38,763 bases of DNA. It comes from Campylobacterales bacterium. GTDB lineage: Bacteria; Campylobacterota; Campylobacteria; Campylobacterales; Nitratiruptoraceae. Positions within the stretch are counted from its first letter, which is position 1; every line of letters begins with the position of its first letter. The DNA is taken from contig JALVTF010000036.1 of the NCBI GenBank assembly GCA_027024145.1, positions 1 through 38,763 on the forward strand, written 5' to 3'. The notes under the pieces were generated by a model. The model was not told the DNA's origin. It did no database searches and was given only the letters and a program-made list of their open reading frames with translations. The translations under genes and the position numbers were made by a program. Positions 31,767 to 38,763 of this stretch are shown piece after piece.

Positions 31767-34700
31767 ATGCGAAGATTTTTAGAGTTTGCCATCAACAAGA
31801 GCGCTCTCAATCACACCTTTTTGATACTCATTTTCATTCTCTCTGTTTTTGCGTATAAAAACGTTCCCAAGGAGATTTTCCCGCCCGTGGTGCTCGACAA
31901 AATCCTCATCACGGGTGCGTATGCAGGTGCGAGCGCACAAAACCTCGATAGTATGGTGGTCAAAAATCTCGAAGACGAGCTCAAAAACGTCCAGGGACTC
32001 GACGATATCGACGCTATCGTAAAAAACGGTCGCTTCACGATCGTCTCGGACATCAAGGAAGGCAGCGACGATCTGATCGTCCTCAACGACGTAAAAGACA
32101 AAATCGCCAAAATCAGGCGCGACCTTCCGCCCGATATGGATGAACCGGTGGCGACGATTCTCAAAAAGAGTTTCCCCCTCGCTCTTGTGGCCATCGCCTA
32201 CGCAGGAGACAAGCGCAAGCTCTTGGCTGTGGCTGATGAACTTAAAAGTCGCCTCGCTTCCATCAAGGATCTGAGCGATATCGATATCCGCGGATGGCAA
32301 GAAGATGAGCTGAGCATCAAACTCGACAAGGAGCGCATCGACGCTCTGGGGCTACCGCTGCCCCAAATCACCCAGGCTATCAGCAATCTCTCCACAATTT
32401 TTCCTATCGGTTCAGTGAAGCAAAAGGGGCTCCATTTCTTCCTCACCACCCAAAACGGCCGCAAAAGCGTCAAAGCGCTCGAAGAAACTATCATCAGCGT
32501 GGGCGGCAAACATGTGCGACTGGGAGATATCGCCGCCATCAGTTTCACTCTGAGCGAGCCCAACACCATCTCACACTTCAATGGCAAGCCCAACGTCTCC
32601 ATCAATATCACCAAAACGAAAAACGGCAACGCCATCGAACTGGTGCACAAGATAAAGCATCTTCTCAAAGAGTTTGGCAAGAAGTATCCCGGTTTTACCT
32701 TCAAGGTCTACACCGACACTTCCATCTGGATACGCAATCGTCTCAACACCGTCACCTCCAATCTCTTTTTCGGATTGATTCTCGTTTTTGCCGCACTCTT
32801 GCTCACCGTCAACTGGCGCATCGCTTTGGTGGTGGGGATGGGGATACCCGTCAGCTTCATGATAGGGCTCATTTCATTGGAGTTTTTGGGATACAGCCTC
32901 AATATGCTGAGCCTCTTCGGTGCACTCATAGCGCTGGGGATGCTGGTGGACGAGGCGATCGTGGTAGCCGAAAACATCTATCGCCATCTCGAAAACGGAG
33001 ACGATCCCAAAACGGCCGCTATCAATGGTTCGCTGGAGATGTTTCCAGCGGTTCTTACAGCCACTTCCACGACGATTTTTGCCTTTTTGCCACTCATTAT
33101 CCTCAGTGGAGAGATGGGCAAATTCATCCGTATTCTTCCCATTATCATCTCTATACTGCTTCTAAGCTCCCTTTTTGAAGCGTTCTATTTTTTACCGCTG
33201 CACGCCAAGGATATCCTCAAAGTGAGCGCGAAGGGCGGGAGCAGCAGACTCTGGGAGTATATCGGAAACGCCTATGCGAAAAGCCTCGGCTTTTTACTGC
33301 GATTCAAGAAACTCTCGTTGGTTCTGATAGTGGGCGGGATACTCTTTGGTACGGCCGTTTTGCTCAAATCCACCAAATTCCAGCTCTTTCCAAGCTTCGA
33401 TACCACACAAATCTACATCACCGGACGCGTAGGAGTCAACAACGACATCCACGATACCGAAAAGCTCATCGAGCCGATAGAGCAGGCCATATTACATCAT
33501 ATCAAAAAGGATGAAGTGAGCTCCGTGACCACCATCGTGGGGATGAAACTCGATGCCAAAAATAACGCCGAACTGGGCGATAACCTTTTCCATATTTTCA
33601 TCAATCTCCATGAACTCAAACCACAAAACTTCGTCGATAAATACATCACGCCGCTCTTTAGCATCGCTTACGACGATTCGGATATGAAACGCTCACGCAG
33701 TGCCAAAGCGATAGCGATGGAGCTCAAAAAGCTTCTATCCAAGTACAAGCGAGGAGAAATCGAGGAACTCAACGTCATCGTCCCGCAAGCCGGCATCGTC
33801 AAAAGCGACGTGGAGATATCGCTCGTCTATGAAAAGACCAAAACCGTCAAAAAAGCGATAGCGCTTTTGGAAAGTGCGATGCGAAAGATAGATGGCGTCT
33901 ACAACATCACAGACGATGCCAAAGAGGGGGAGAAGGAGCTCAAGCTCATACTCAACGACTACGCCGATCGGCTGGGTATAACAGAAGGTTATCTGGCTTC
34001 CTATTTACGCACTCTCTACCTCGATGCCGAAGCGGCCAAGATGTTTCGCGACGGCAAACTGGTCTATGTCAAACTTCAAAGCCTGCAAAAAGACAACCTC
34101 GCCAAGCTGCGCTCGCTTTTGGTCGATGTGCCGGGTAGCAGCAAAAAAGTGGCTCTGAGGGACATCGCCCGTTTCGTGCAGATCGAGCATTTTAGCGATA
34201 TCATAAAAGAAAACGGCCAAAAAATCCGTACCGTCTACGCTTCACTCGAAAAACACAAACTCACTTCGGCAGACTTCTATCAAAAAATCGCTCCCGTGCT
34301 TGCAAAGATCAAAAAGATGGGCATAGGCGTAAAGATCAAAGGAGAGCAAAAAGAGAACGAAAAACTCCAGCGTGAGATCATGCGCGCCTTTATCATCGCG
34401 ATCTTCTTGATATTCGCCGCTTTGGTGTGGATGTTCAATTCGGTGCTCTATTCTCTGATCGTGCTCAGCGTCATTCCGCTTTCGCTCTTTGGGGTGCTGG
34501 CGGGCAATCAAATCATGGGGCTCAATCTCACGATGCCGGGTCTCCTCGGTCTCGTGGGACTTGCGGGTGTCGTCGTCAATGACGGGCTCATTATGGTGGA
34601 TTTCATCAAAGGCTGCAAAACTCCGAGCTGTATTTTAGAGCGGGCCAAACTCAGAGTGCGTCCTATTTTGCTCACTTCCATCACCACCATCTTAGGTTTA

Positions 34701-34853
34701 GCGACGCTGATGTTCTTTGCGAGCGGTCAGAGCCTGATCCTCCAGCCCATGGCGGTGACGCTGGGATTTGGCATAGGATGGGCGACGATTATCAACCTTT
34801 TCGTAGTGCCGCTTCTTTTTGCCGTCACACGTGGCAAAAGCGCTACGGTATGA
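31767..34853 (+). CDS. RND-family efflux pump inner-membrane subunit
   Basis: 1028 residues, normal for AcrB-like pumps: TM1 (LILIFILSVFAYKNVP), a first periplasmic loop, TM2 to TM6, TM7 (near LVLIVGGILFGTAVLL), a second loop and TM8 to TM12 to the end. The proton-relay motif in TM4 reads GMLVDEAIVVAEN; the second Asp of the usual VDD is Glu. TM10 has VNDGLIMVDF in place of the AcrB lysine motif, as in many non-AcrB RND pumps. No membrane-fusion or outer-membrane partner gene is adjacent. It follows the FtsL-like gene by seven bases with no clear ribosome binding site. The substrate is unknown. Confidence 0.93.
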   Translation: MRRFLEFAINKSALNHTFLILIFILSVFAYKNVPKEIFPPVVLDKILITGAYAGASAQNLDSMVVKNLEDELKNVQGLDDIDAIVKNGRFTIVSDIKEGSDDLIVLNDVKDKIAKIRRDLPPDMDEPVATILKKSFPLALVAIAYAGDKRKLLAVADELKSRLASIKDLSDIDIRGWQEDELSIKLDKERIDALGLPLPQITQAISNLSTIFPIGSVKQKGLHFFLTTQNGRKSVKALEETIISVGGKHVRLGDIAAISFTLSEPNTISHFNGKPNVSINITKTKNGNAIELVHKIKHLLKEFGKKYPGFTFKVYTDTSIWIRNRLNTVTSNLFFGLILVFAALLLTVNWRIALVVGMGIPVSFMIGLISLEFLGYSLNMLSLFGALIALGMLVDEAIVVAENIYRHLENGDDPKTAAINGSLEMFPAVLTATSTTIFAFLPLIILSGEMGKFIRILPIIISILLLSSLFEAFYFLPLHAKDILKVSAKGGSSRLWEYIGNAYAKSLGFLLRFKKLSLVLIVGGILFGTAVLLKSTKFQLFPSFDTTQIYITGRVGVNNDIHDTEKLIEPIEQAILHHIKKDEVSSVTTIVGMKLDAKNNAELGDNLFHIFINLHELKPQNFVDKYITPLFSIAYDDSDMKRSRSAKAIAMELKKLLSKYKRGEIEELNVIVPQAGIVKSDVEISLVYEKTKTVKKAIALLESAMRKIDGVYNITDDAKEGEKELKLILNDYADRLGITEGYLASYLRTLYLDAEAAKMFRDGKLVYVKLQSLQKDNLAKLRSLLVDVPGSSKKVALRDIARFVQIEHFSDIIKENGQKIRTVYASLEKHKLTSADFYQKIAPVLAKIKKMGIGVKIKGEQKENEKLQREIMRAFIIAIFLIFAALVWMFNSVLYSLIVLSVIPLSLFGVLAGNQIMGLNLTMPGLLGLVGLAGVVVNDGLIMVDFIKGCKTPSCILERAKLRVRPILLTSITTILGLATLMFFASGQSLILQPMAVTLGFGIGWATIINLFVVPLLFAVTRGKSATV

Positions 34854-34862
34854 ATTCTTTGC

Positions 34863-34868
34863 TATACT
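34863..34868 (+). promoter_or_regulatory. Candidate -10 box for the DUF2018-ispB-hemA-proS operon
   Basis: TATACT preceded by TTTGC, just after the end of the RND gene and 22 bases before the DUF2018 ATG. AAAGGAGGGG follows as a strong Shine-Dalgarno. Confidence 0.5.
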
Positions 34869-34890
34869 TTTACGATACAAAGGAGGGGAA

Positions 34891-35169
34891 ATGTATTTCG
34901 AAGACGATGATATTTTAGGAGGCACACCCAAAAGCAGATTTTTTGATATCATTTTCCATGCCAACCGCAACGTCGTAGAGGGTGAAATCGAAAAGATGGT
35001 GGAATGGATGGCGGCTTTGGAGCTGCTTTTGGAAGAAAAATGCGGACTCGACGCAGAAGAAGAGGTGCGAAAAGTTCTCTTCGACGAAGCCAAAAAGCAA
35101 GAGTTGGAAAATAGGATCAATTCTCTTTACATCGAATATATGGGTCAGATTCTCAGTCAAAGTGAGTAG
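34891..35169 (+). CDS. DUF2018 family protein
   Basis: 92 residues from the ATG at 34891, chosen because AAAGGAGGGG lies just upstream; an in-frame ATG 72 bases earlier lies inside the RND gene. It is a mostly helical acidic protein: DDILGGTPKSRFFDIIFHANRNVV, then helices to the C-terminus. As I recall, this family is restricted to Campylobacterota and sits next to the prenyl synthase in H. pylori too (HP0241/HP0242 area). The function is unknown. The next gene begins one base after its stop. Confidence 0.85.
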   Translation: MYFEDDDILGGTPKSRFFDIIFHANRNVVEGEIEKMVEWMAALELLLEEKCGLDAEEEVRKVLFDEAKKQELENRINSLYIEYMGQILSQSE

Positions 35170-35170
35170 G

Positions 35171-36061
35171 ATGTTGCAAACGGTTCAAAAAGAGATAGCA
35201 CATTTTATCGAGGAGTTGCAAGACGAACATGTCCGCACGCTCTTTGCCAAACTTCCTAGCGGCAAAATGCTGCGCAGCAAGCTGATCTTGCAAATCGCAC
35301 AAAATGAGCAAGCCCCGAAACTTGCAGCGGTGGTGGAGTTGATCCATGCAGCGAGCCTCTTGCATGACGATGTGATCGACGATGCCGACCTTCGTCGCGG
35401 TCAGCCTTCGCTCAATGCACTCTTTGGTAATAAAACTGCGATTATGCTGGGTGATATCCTCTATTCCAAAGCCTTCTTCGAACTCAGTAGCTTCGGCAGT
35501 GCAATAGCGCGCACCATCAGCTACGCCGTGGCGCTTTTGAGCTTGGGAGAGCTCAAGGATGTGGAGCTTTCTAAAAGTTTCAACGCCGATGAAGCGAGCT
35601 ATTTCGATATGATCTACAAAAAGACCGCTTCGCTTATCGAAGCGAGTGCCAAGAGCGCGGCGATACTGGCAGGGCTCGAGAGTGATCGCTACGCTCTGTA
35701 TGGCAAAAATTTGGGCTTAGCGTTTCAGATCGTCGATGATATTCTCGACATCACGCAAGATGCGGCGAAATTGGGTAAACCGGCTTTTGCCGATTTTAAA
35801 GAGGGCAAAACGACGCTGCCCTATATCTATCTCTATCAAAGACTGAATACGACAGATCGCGAGAGGCTTTTGGGGCTGTTTAAAAAAGATCTTACCGACG
35901 AAGAGAAAGCGTGGCTTCAAGAGAAATTCATCGCGACAGGAGCGTTGGAAGCGGCCAAGGAAAAAGCGAGAGCATTGGGCCATGAAGCACTGGAGTGTTT
36001 GCATAAGAGCGACGAGAAACTGCGCGCTATCATGCATGCACTCATAGAGAGGACATACTGA
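35171..36061 (+). CDS. Polyprenyl diphosphate synthase (IspB-like)
   Basis: 296 residues from the ATG at 35171. Both aspartate-rich Mg2+ motifs are present: LLHDDVIDDADLRRG and FQIVDDILDITQD, with the GKTTLPYIY lysine loop. The enzyme joins isopentenyl diphosphate units into a long trans-prenyl chain. The residues before the first motif (AASLLH) do not show the bulky pair typical of short-chain farnesyl synthases, so a long product for the menaquinone tail is likely by family knowledge, but chain length cannot be read from sequence. Its stop overlaps the hemA ATG (TGATG). Confidence 0.92.
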   Translation: MLQTVQKEIAHFIEELQDEHVRTLFAKLPSGKMLRSKLILQIAQNEQAPKLAAVVELIHAASLLHDDVIDDADLRRGQPSLNALFGNKTAIMLGDILYSKAFFELSSFGSAIARTISYAVALLSLGELKDVELSKSFNADEASYFDMIYKKTASLIEASAKSAAILAGLESDRYALYGKNLGLAFQIVDDILDITQDAAKLGKPAFADFKEGKTTLPYIYLYQRLNTTDRERLLGLFKKDLTDEEKAWLQEKFIATGALEAAKEKARALGHEALECLHKSDEKLRAIMHALIERTY

Positions 36062-37362
36062 TGCACTATCTGGTGGTAAGTTTTTCACACAAAAATTCCG
36101 ATATCGCGACACGAGAGAGATTGGCGCTTTCGCAAGAAGATGCCAAAGAAGAGGTAGCCAAATACCTGCTTGCCGACTCCCTCATCAACGAAGTCATCAT
36201 TCTTTCTACATGCAACCGCGTCGAGATCATAGCAAGTGTCCGTGATGTCTATGCGGCGACAGAAAAGATCATAGAGACGCTCAGCAAACGATCGGGCCTC
36301 GGCACCGACGAACTCGAAGGGCGTGCGGACATCTACGAAGACAATGGGGCCGTGCACCACATATTCAGCGTGGCAAGCGGCTTGGATAGTCTCGTAGTGG
36401 GGGAGACGCAGATCGCAGGCCAGCTCAAAGATGCCTACAAAGAGGCCTATGAAAAAGGATGGTGTGGTCAAAAACTTGGCCGTGTGATGCACTACACGTT
36501 CAAATGTGCCAAAGAGGTGCGCTCATCTACGGAGATCTCCAAAAACCCAGTCTCTGTGGCCAGTGCTGCTGTAAACATGGCCAAGGAGAAGTTGGGCGAT
36601 CTCGGTGGATACACTGCTATCGTAGTGGGAGCCGGCGAGATGGGACGCCTTGCGTGCAAGCATCTACGCGGCCATGGATGTAACGTGATTCTCGTAGGAC
36701 GCAACGAAGAAAAAACAAGTCAGATCGCCCAAGAGATCGATCCAGATATTCGTGTAGAACTCAGCGTCAATCTTCCAAAACTCGTCAACAGCTATCGACT
36801 CCTTTTTAGTGCCACCTCTTCCCAAGAGCCCGTGATCCGTCGTGATATGGTCACGCGTAAGAGTTTTCATCGACTCTGGTTCGACATGGCCATTCCGCGC
36901 GATATCGAAGAGATGCATGATCCCAATATCACCATCTACGCCGTAGACGATCTCAAAGAGATCGTCGAAAAGAATATGGCTTTTCGCGAAGAGCAAGCAC
37001 GCATCGCCTATAAGATCGTAGGACACTACGTCAAAGAGTTCTTTACGTGGCTGCAGACCCTCGAAATCGACCCCATCATCAAAGAGATTCGCGCCCAAGC
37101 CAAAGAAGCGGCCTTGGCGGAGCTGCAAAAAGCGCTCAAAAAGGGTTATGTGGACGAAGAGCAGGCCAAAAACGTTGAAAAACTCCTCCATAACGCCTTC
37201 AACCGCTTTTTGCACGCTCCCACCAAACGTCTTAAGGCGATCGCAGAAGAGCCCAGCGCGGATACCATCGTCGAAGCGATCAAGTACTTTTTTGAAATTG
37301 AAGAGGATGTGGGCCTCAATCGCTATAAATGTGAATGCTTCATGAATCTAAGGAGTGAATAG
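36061..37362 (+). CDS. hemA: Glutamyl-tRNA reductase
   Basis: 433 residues. The catalytic Cys lies in STCNRVEI; the signature SGLDSLVVGETQI, the NADPH-binding IVVGAGEMGRL and a C-terminal helical dimerisation domain follow in order. The enzyme reduces Glu-tRNA to glutamate-1-semialdehyde, the first committed step of the C5 route to heme. The order prenyl synthase-hemA-proS is the one I recall in Helicobacter and Campylobacter. Starts within the upstream stop (TGATG) and ends at TAG, directly before the proS GTG. Confidence 0.97.
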   Translation: MHYLVVSFSHKNSDIATRERLALSQEDAKEEVAKYLLADSLINEVIILSTCNRVEIIASVRDVYAATEKIIETLSKRSGLGTDELEGRADIYEDNGAVHHIFSVASGLDSLVVGETQIAGQLKDAYKEAYEKGWCGQKLGRVMHYTFKCAKEVRSSTEISKNPVSVASAAVNMAKEKLGDLGGYTAIVVGAGEMGRLACKHLRGHGCNVILVGRNEEKTSQIAQEIDPDIRVELSVNLPKLVNSYRLLFSATSSQEPVIRRDMVTRKSFHRLWFDMAIPRDIEEMHDPNITIYAVDDLKEIVEKNMAFREEQARIAYKIVGHYVKEFFTWLQTLEIDPIIKEIRAQAKEAALAELQKALKKGYVDEEQAKNVEKLLHNAFNRFLHAPTKRLKAIAEEPSADTIVEAIKYFFEIEEDVGLNRYKCECFMNLRSE

Positions 37363-38763
37363 GTGAGACTTGCAAAAGCTTTTATCCCCACCACAAAAGA
37401 AGCCCCCAAAGACGCCGTGCTTCCCAGTCATATCTATCTGGTGCGCGGTGGATTCATCTCGCAAGTGGCCAGCGGGATATACAATTTCTTGCCTCTTGGC
37501 AAACGTGTCCTCGATAAGATCCGCTCCATCGTCAAAGAAGAGCTCGACAAAGCCGGATGCCAGGAAGTGCAGCTGGGTTTCGTGACGCCGTGCGAGCTGT
37601 GGCAAGAGAGTGGACGTTTCGCAAAATACGGCAAGGAACTGCTTCGCTTCAAAGACCGCAAGGAAAACTGCTTCGTGCTGGGTCCCACACACGAAGAGAT
37701 GATGGTGGATCTCGTGCGTAACCGCGTCACCAGCTACAAACAGTTACCACTCAATCTCTATCAGATCAATCTCAAGTTCCGTGACGAAGCGCGTCCTCGC
37801 TTTGGATTACTTAGAGGGCGCGAATTTTTGATGAAAGATGGCTACTCCTTCCATGCCGACGAAGAGGATATGCGCCGCGAATACGCTCTCATGGAAGAGA
37901 CCTATAAAAAGATCTTTACACGATTGGGGCTCGATTTTCGCGCCGTGGAGGCGGATGTGGGCGCGATAGGCGGGAGTGCCAGCAAAGAGTTCATGGTGCT
38001 TGCAAACAGTGGTGAAGACACTATCGCCGTCTGCACAGAGTGTGAGTATGCGGCAAACGTAGAAGCGGCGACACGAAAAATGCCAGAGCCTCCTACGGAA
38101 GCTCCAGAATTTAGCAATTTCGAGCCATTCTATACACCGGGGCTTACCTCCATCGAAGAGCTCAGCGGCTTTTTCAAAGTCCATCCCTACTACTTCGTCA
38201 AAGCCGTAGCCAAAAAGGCGATTTTCGATGAAGGCGAAGAGATCGTCATCTTTTTCCTGCGCGGCAGCGACGAGCTCCAAGAGGTCAAAGCGCAAAACGC
38301 CATTGGGGCTAATGAACTTACAGACGTAAGCGAGGAAGAGCTTGAAAAGGCCGGCATCGTGCCGGGATTCATCGCTCCGTATGAGCAAGAGTGCCGCATC
38401 GTGCTCGATGAAGGCCTCAAGGGAGCCAAAGGACTCATTTGCGGCGGCAATCGTAAAGACTACCATCTTATCGGAGCGGATCTGAGCCACTTTGACGAAG
38501 CGCTCTTTGCCGATATCGTCCAGGTCAAAGAGGGGGATTTGTGTCCCAAATGCGGTGCCGCTTTGCATTTGACGAAGGGCATCGAAGTGGGACATATTTT
38601 TCAGCTCGGCACTCGCTACAGCGCAGCGATGGATGTTACGTTTCTCGATAGAGACGGCAAGGCCAAGCCTTTTGTCATGGGGACGTATGGCATCGGTGTG
38701 AGCCGCCTCGTGGCCGCGACTATCGAGCAAAATCACGACGATCGCGGCTGCATCTGGCCCAAA
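37363..38763 (+). CDS. proS: Prolyl-tRNA synthetase, cut by the right window edge
   Basis: 467 codons are visible and the frame is open at the edge. The start is GTG, with AAGGAG 7 bases upstream. Class II motifs are clear: motif 1 around [14 protein letters not shown], motif 2 in [25 protein letters not shown], and the insertion (editing) domain typical of bacterial ProRS (about residues 225 to 395, including [12 protein letters not shown]). A zinc-like pair CPKCG follows, then [10 protein letters not shown] of motif 3. It charges tRNA-Pro, and the insertion domain removes mischarged Ala. Last gene seen of the DUF2018-ispB-hemA operon. Confidence 0.97.
   Translation, partial: MRLAKAFIPTTKEAPKDAVLPSHIYLVRGGFISQVASGIYNFLPLGKRVLDKIRSIVKEELDKAGCQEVQLGFVTPCELWQESGRFAKYGKELLRFKDRKENCFVLGPTHEEMMVDLVRNRVTSYKQLPLNLYQINLKFRDEARPRFGLLRGREFLMKDGYSFHADEEDMRREYALMEETYKKIFTRLGLDFRAVEADVGAIGGSASKEFMVLANSGEDTIAVCTECEYAANVEAATRKMPEPPTEAPEFSNFEPFYTPGLTSIEELSGFFKVHPYYFVKAVAKKAIFDEGEEIVIFFLRGSDELQEVKAQNAIGANELTDVSEEELEKAGIVPGFIAPYEQECRIVLDEGLKGAKGLICGGNRKDYHLIGADLSHFDEALFADIVQVKEGDLCPKCGAALHLTKGIEVGHIFQLGTRYSAAMDVTFLDRDGKAKPFVMGTYGIGVSRLVAATIEQNHDDRGCIWPK

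Noticed and set aside
34241-34640. Loss of the AcrB TM10 lysine in the RND pump as a defect
   Set aside because: VNDxLxMVDF is the normal form in many RND pumps outside the AcrB group, so it is not a sign of inactivation.
1-38763. CRISPR arrays, tRNA or rRNA genes, insertion sequences, prophage genes
   Set aside because: I looked through the gaps and repeats and found no regularly spaced repeats, no cloverleaf-like sequence and no transposase or phage-type proteins.

Overview
The window is a gene-dense piece of a bacterial chromosome, most likely from a member of the Campylobacterota (former Epsilonproteobacteria). The evidence is the set of genes and their order: radA-ftsY-thioredoxin lipoprotein diverging from formyl-THF cyclo-ligase and rny; ppiD-like/ftsA/ftsZ next to bioA and rsmH; and DUF2018-prenyl synthase-hemA-proS. 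As I recall, these neighbourhoods are shared with Campylobacter and Helicobacter. Base composition looks close to 50% GC by eye, which is high for the phylum and would fit a free-living, vent or sediment type lineage. That last point is inference. Nothing indicates a plasmid or an integrated phage; the only clearly accessory part is the left 2.9 kb.

Layout. (1) 1-2903: the 3'-truncated (by the window edge) gene of a large nuclease-methyltransferase restriction enzyme, a small unknown gene translated just ahead of it, and a palindrome-rich intergenic stretch. (2) 2911-5913, minus strand: thioredoxin-like lipoprotein, ftsY, a small membrane protein and radA in one tightly coupled operon. (3) 5958-8064, plus strand: formyl-THF cyclo-ligase running into rny. 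(4) 8061-10466: a CDF metal exporter with a nucleosidase, a 2OG-Fe(II) oxygenase, and a tiny protein that is little more than sigma-70 region 4. (5) 10574-12945: cmoB, HAD phosphatase, ArsC/Spx-like and hotdog thioesterase, joined by overlapping stop/start codons. (6) 12931-14368: divergent metallo-beta-lactamase-fold hydrolase and DUF455 ferritin-like protein. (7) 14482-19148: DegT-fold protein, lpxK, argB, cutA, thrC. (8) 19145-21839, minus: ABC-F ATPase and CorA. (9) 21935-25229, plus: M48 protease, prmC, DUF4149 and an MlaF-type ATPase. (10) 25234-29214, minus: PpiD-like chaperone, ftsA, ftsZ. (11) 29287-34853, plus: bioA, rsmH, an FtsL-like small protein and an RND pump. (12) 34891 to the right edge: DUF2018, polyprenyl diphosphate synthase, hemA, proS (cut by the edge).

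Most genes are housekeeping: cell division (ftsZ, ftsA, ftsY, FtsL-like), RNA turnover and tRNA modification (rny, cmoB, proS), lipid A (lpxK), amino-acid and cofactor synthesis (argB, thrC, bioA, hemA), and quinone or undecaprenyl-type isoprenoids. No tRNA, rRNA, CRISPR array or insertion sequence was seen, and no gene-free stretch exceeds 300 bases (the longest is about 196 bases, 2715-2910).

Points most worth a second look: a DegT-fold enzyme whose PLP lysine is replaced by Asn; lpxK whose conserved N-terminus lies upstream of the first usual start codon; a stand-alone sigma region 4 protein; the restriction gene with its unknown partner, an internal hairpin and a palindromic flank; a formyl-THF cyclo-ligase reading frame that overruns far into rny after an A6 tract; and an FtsL candidate behind rsmH.
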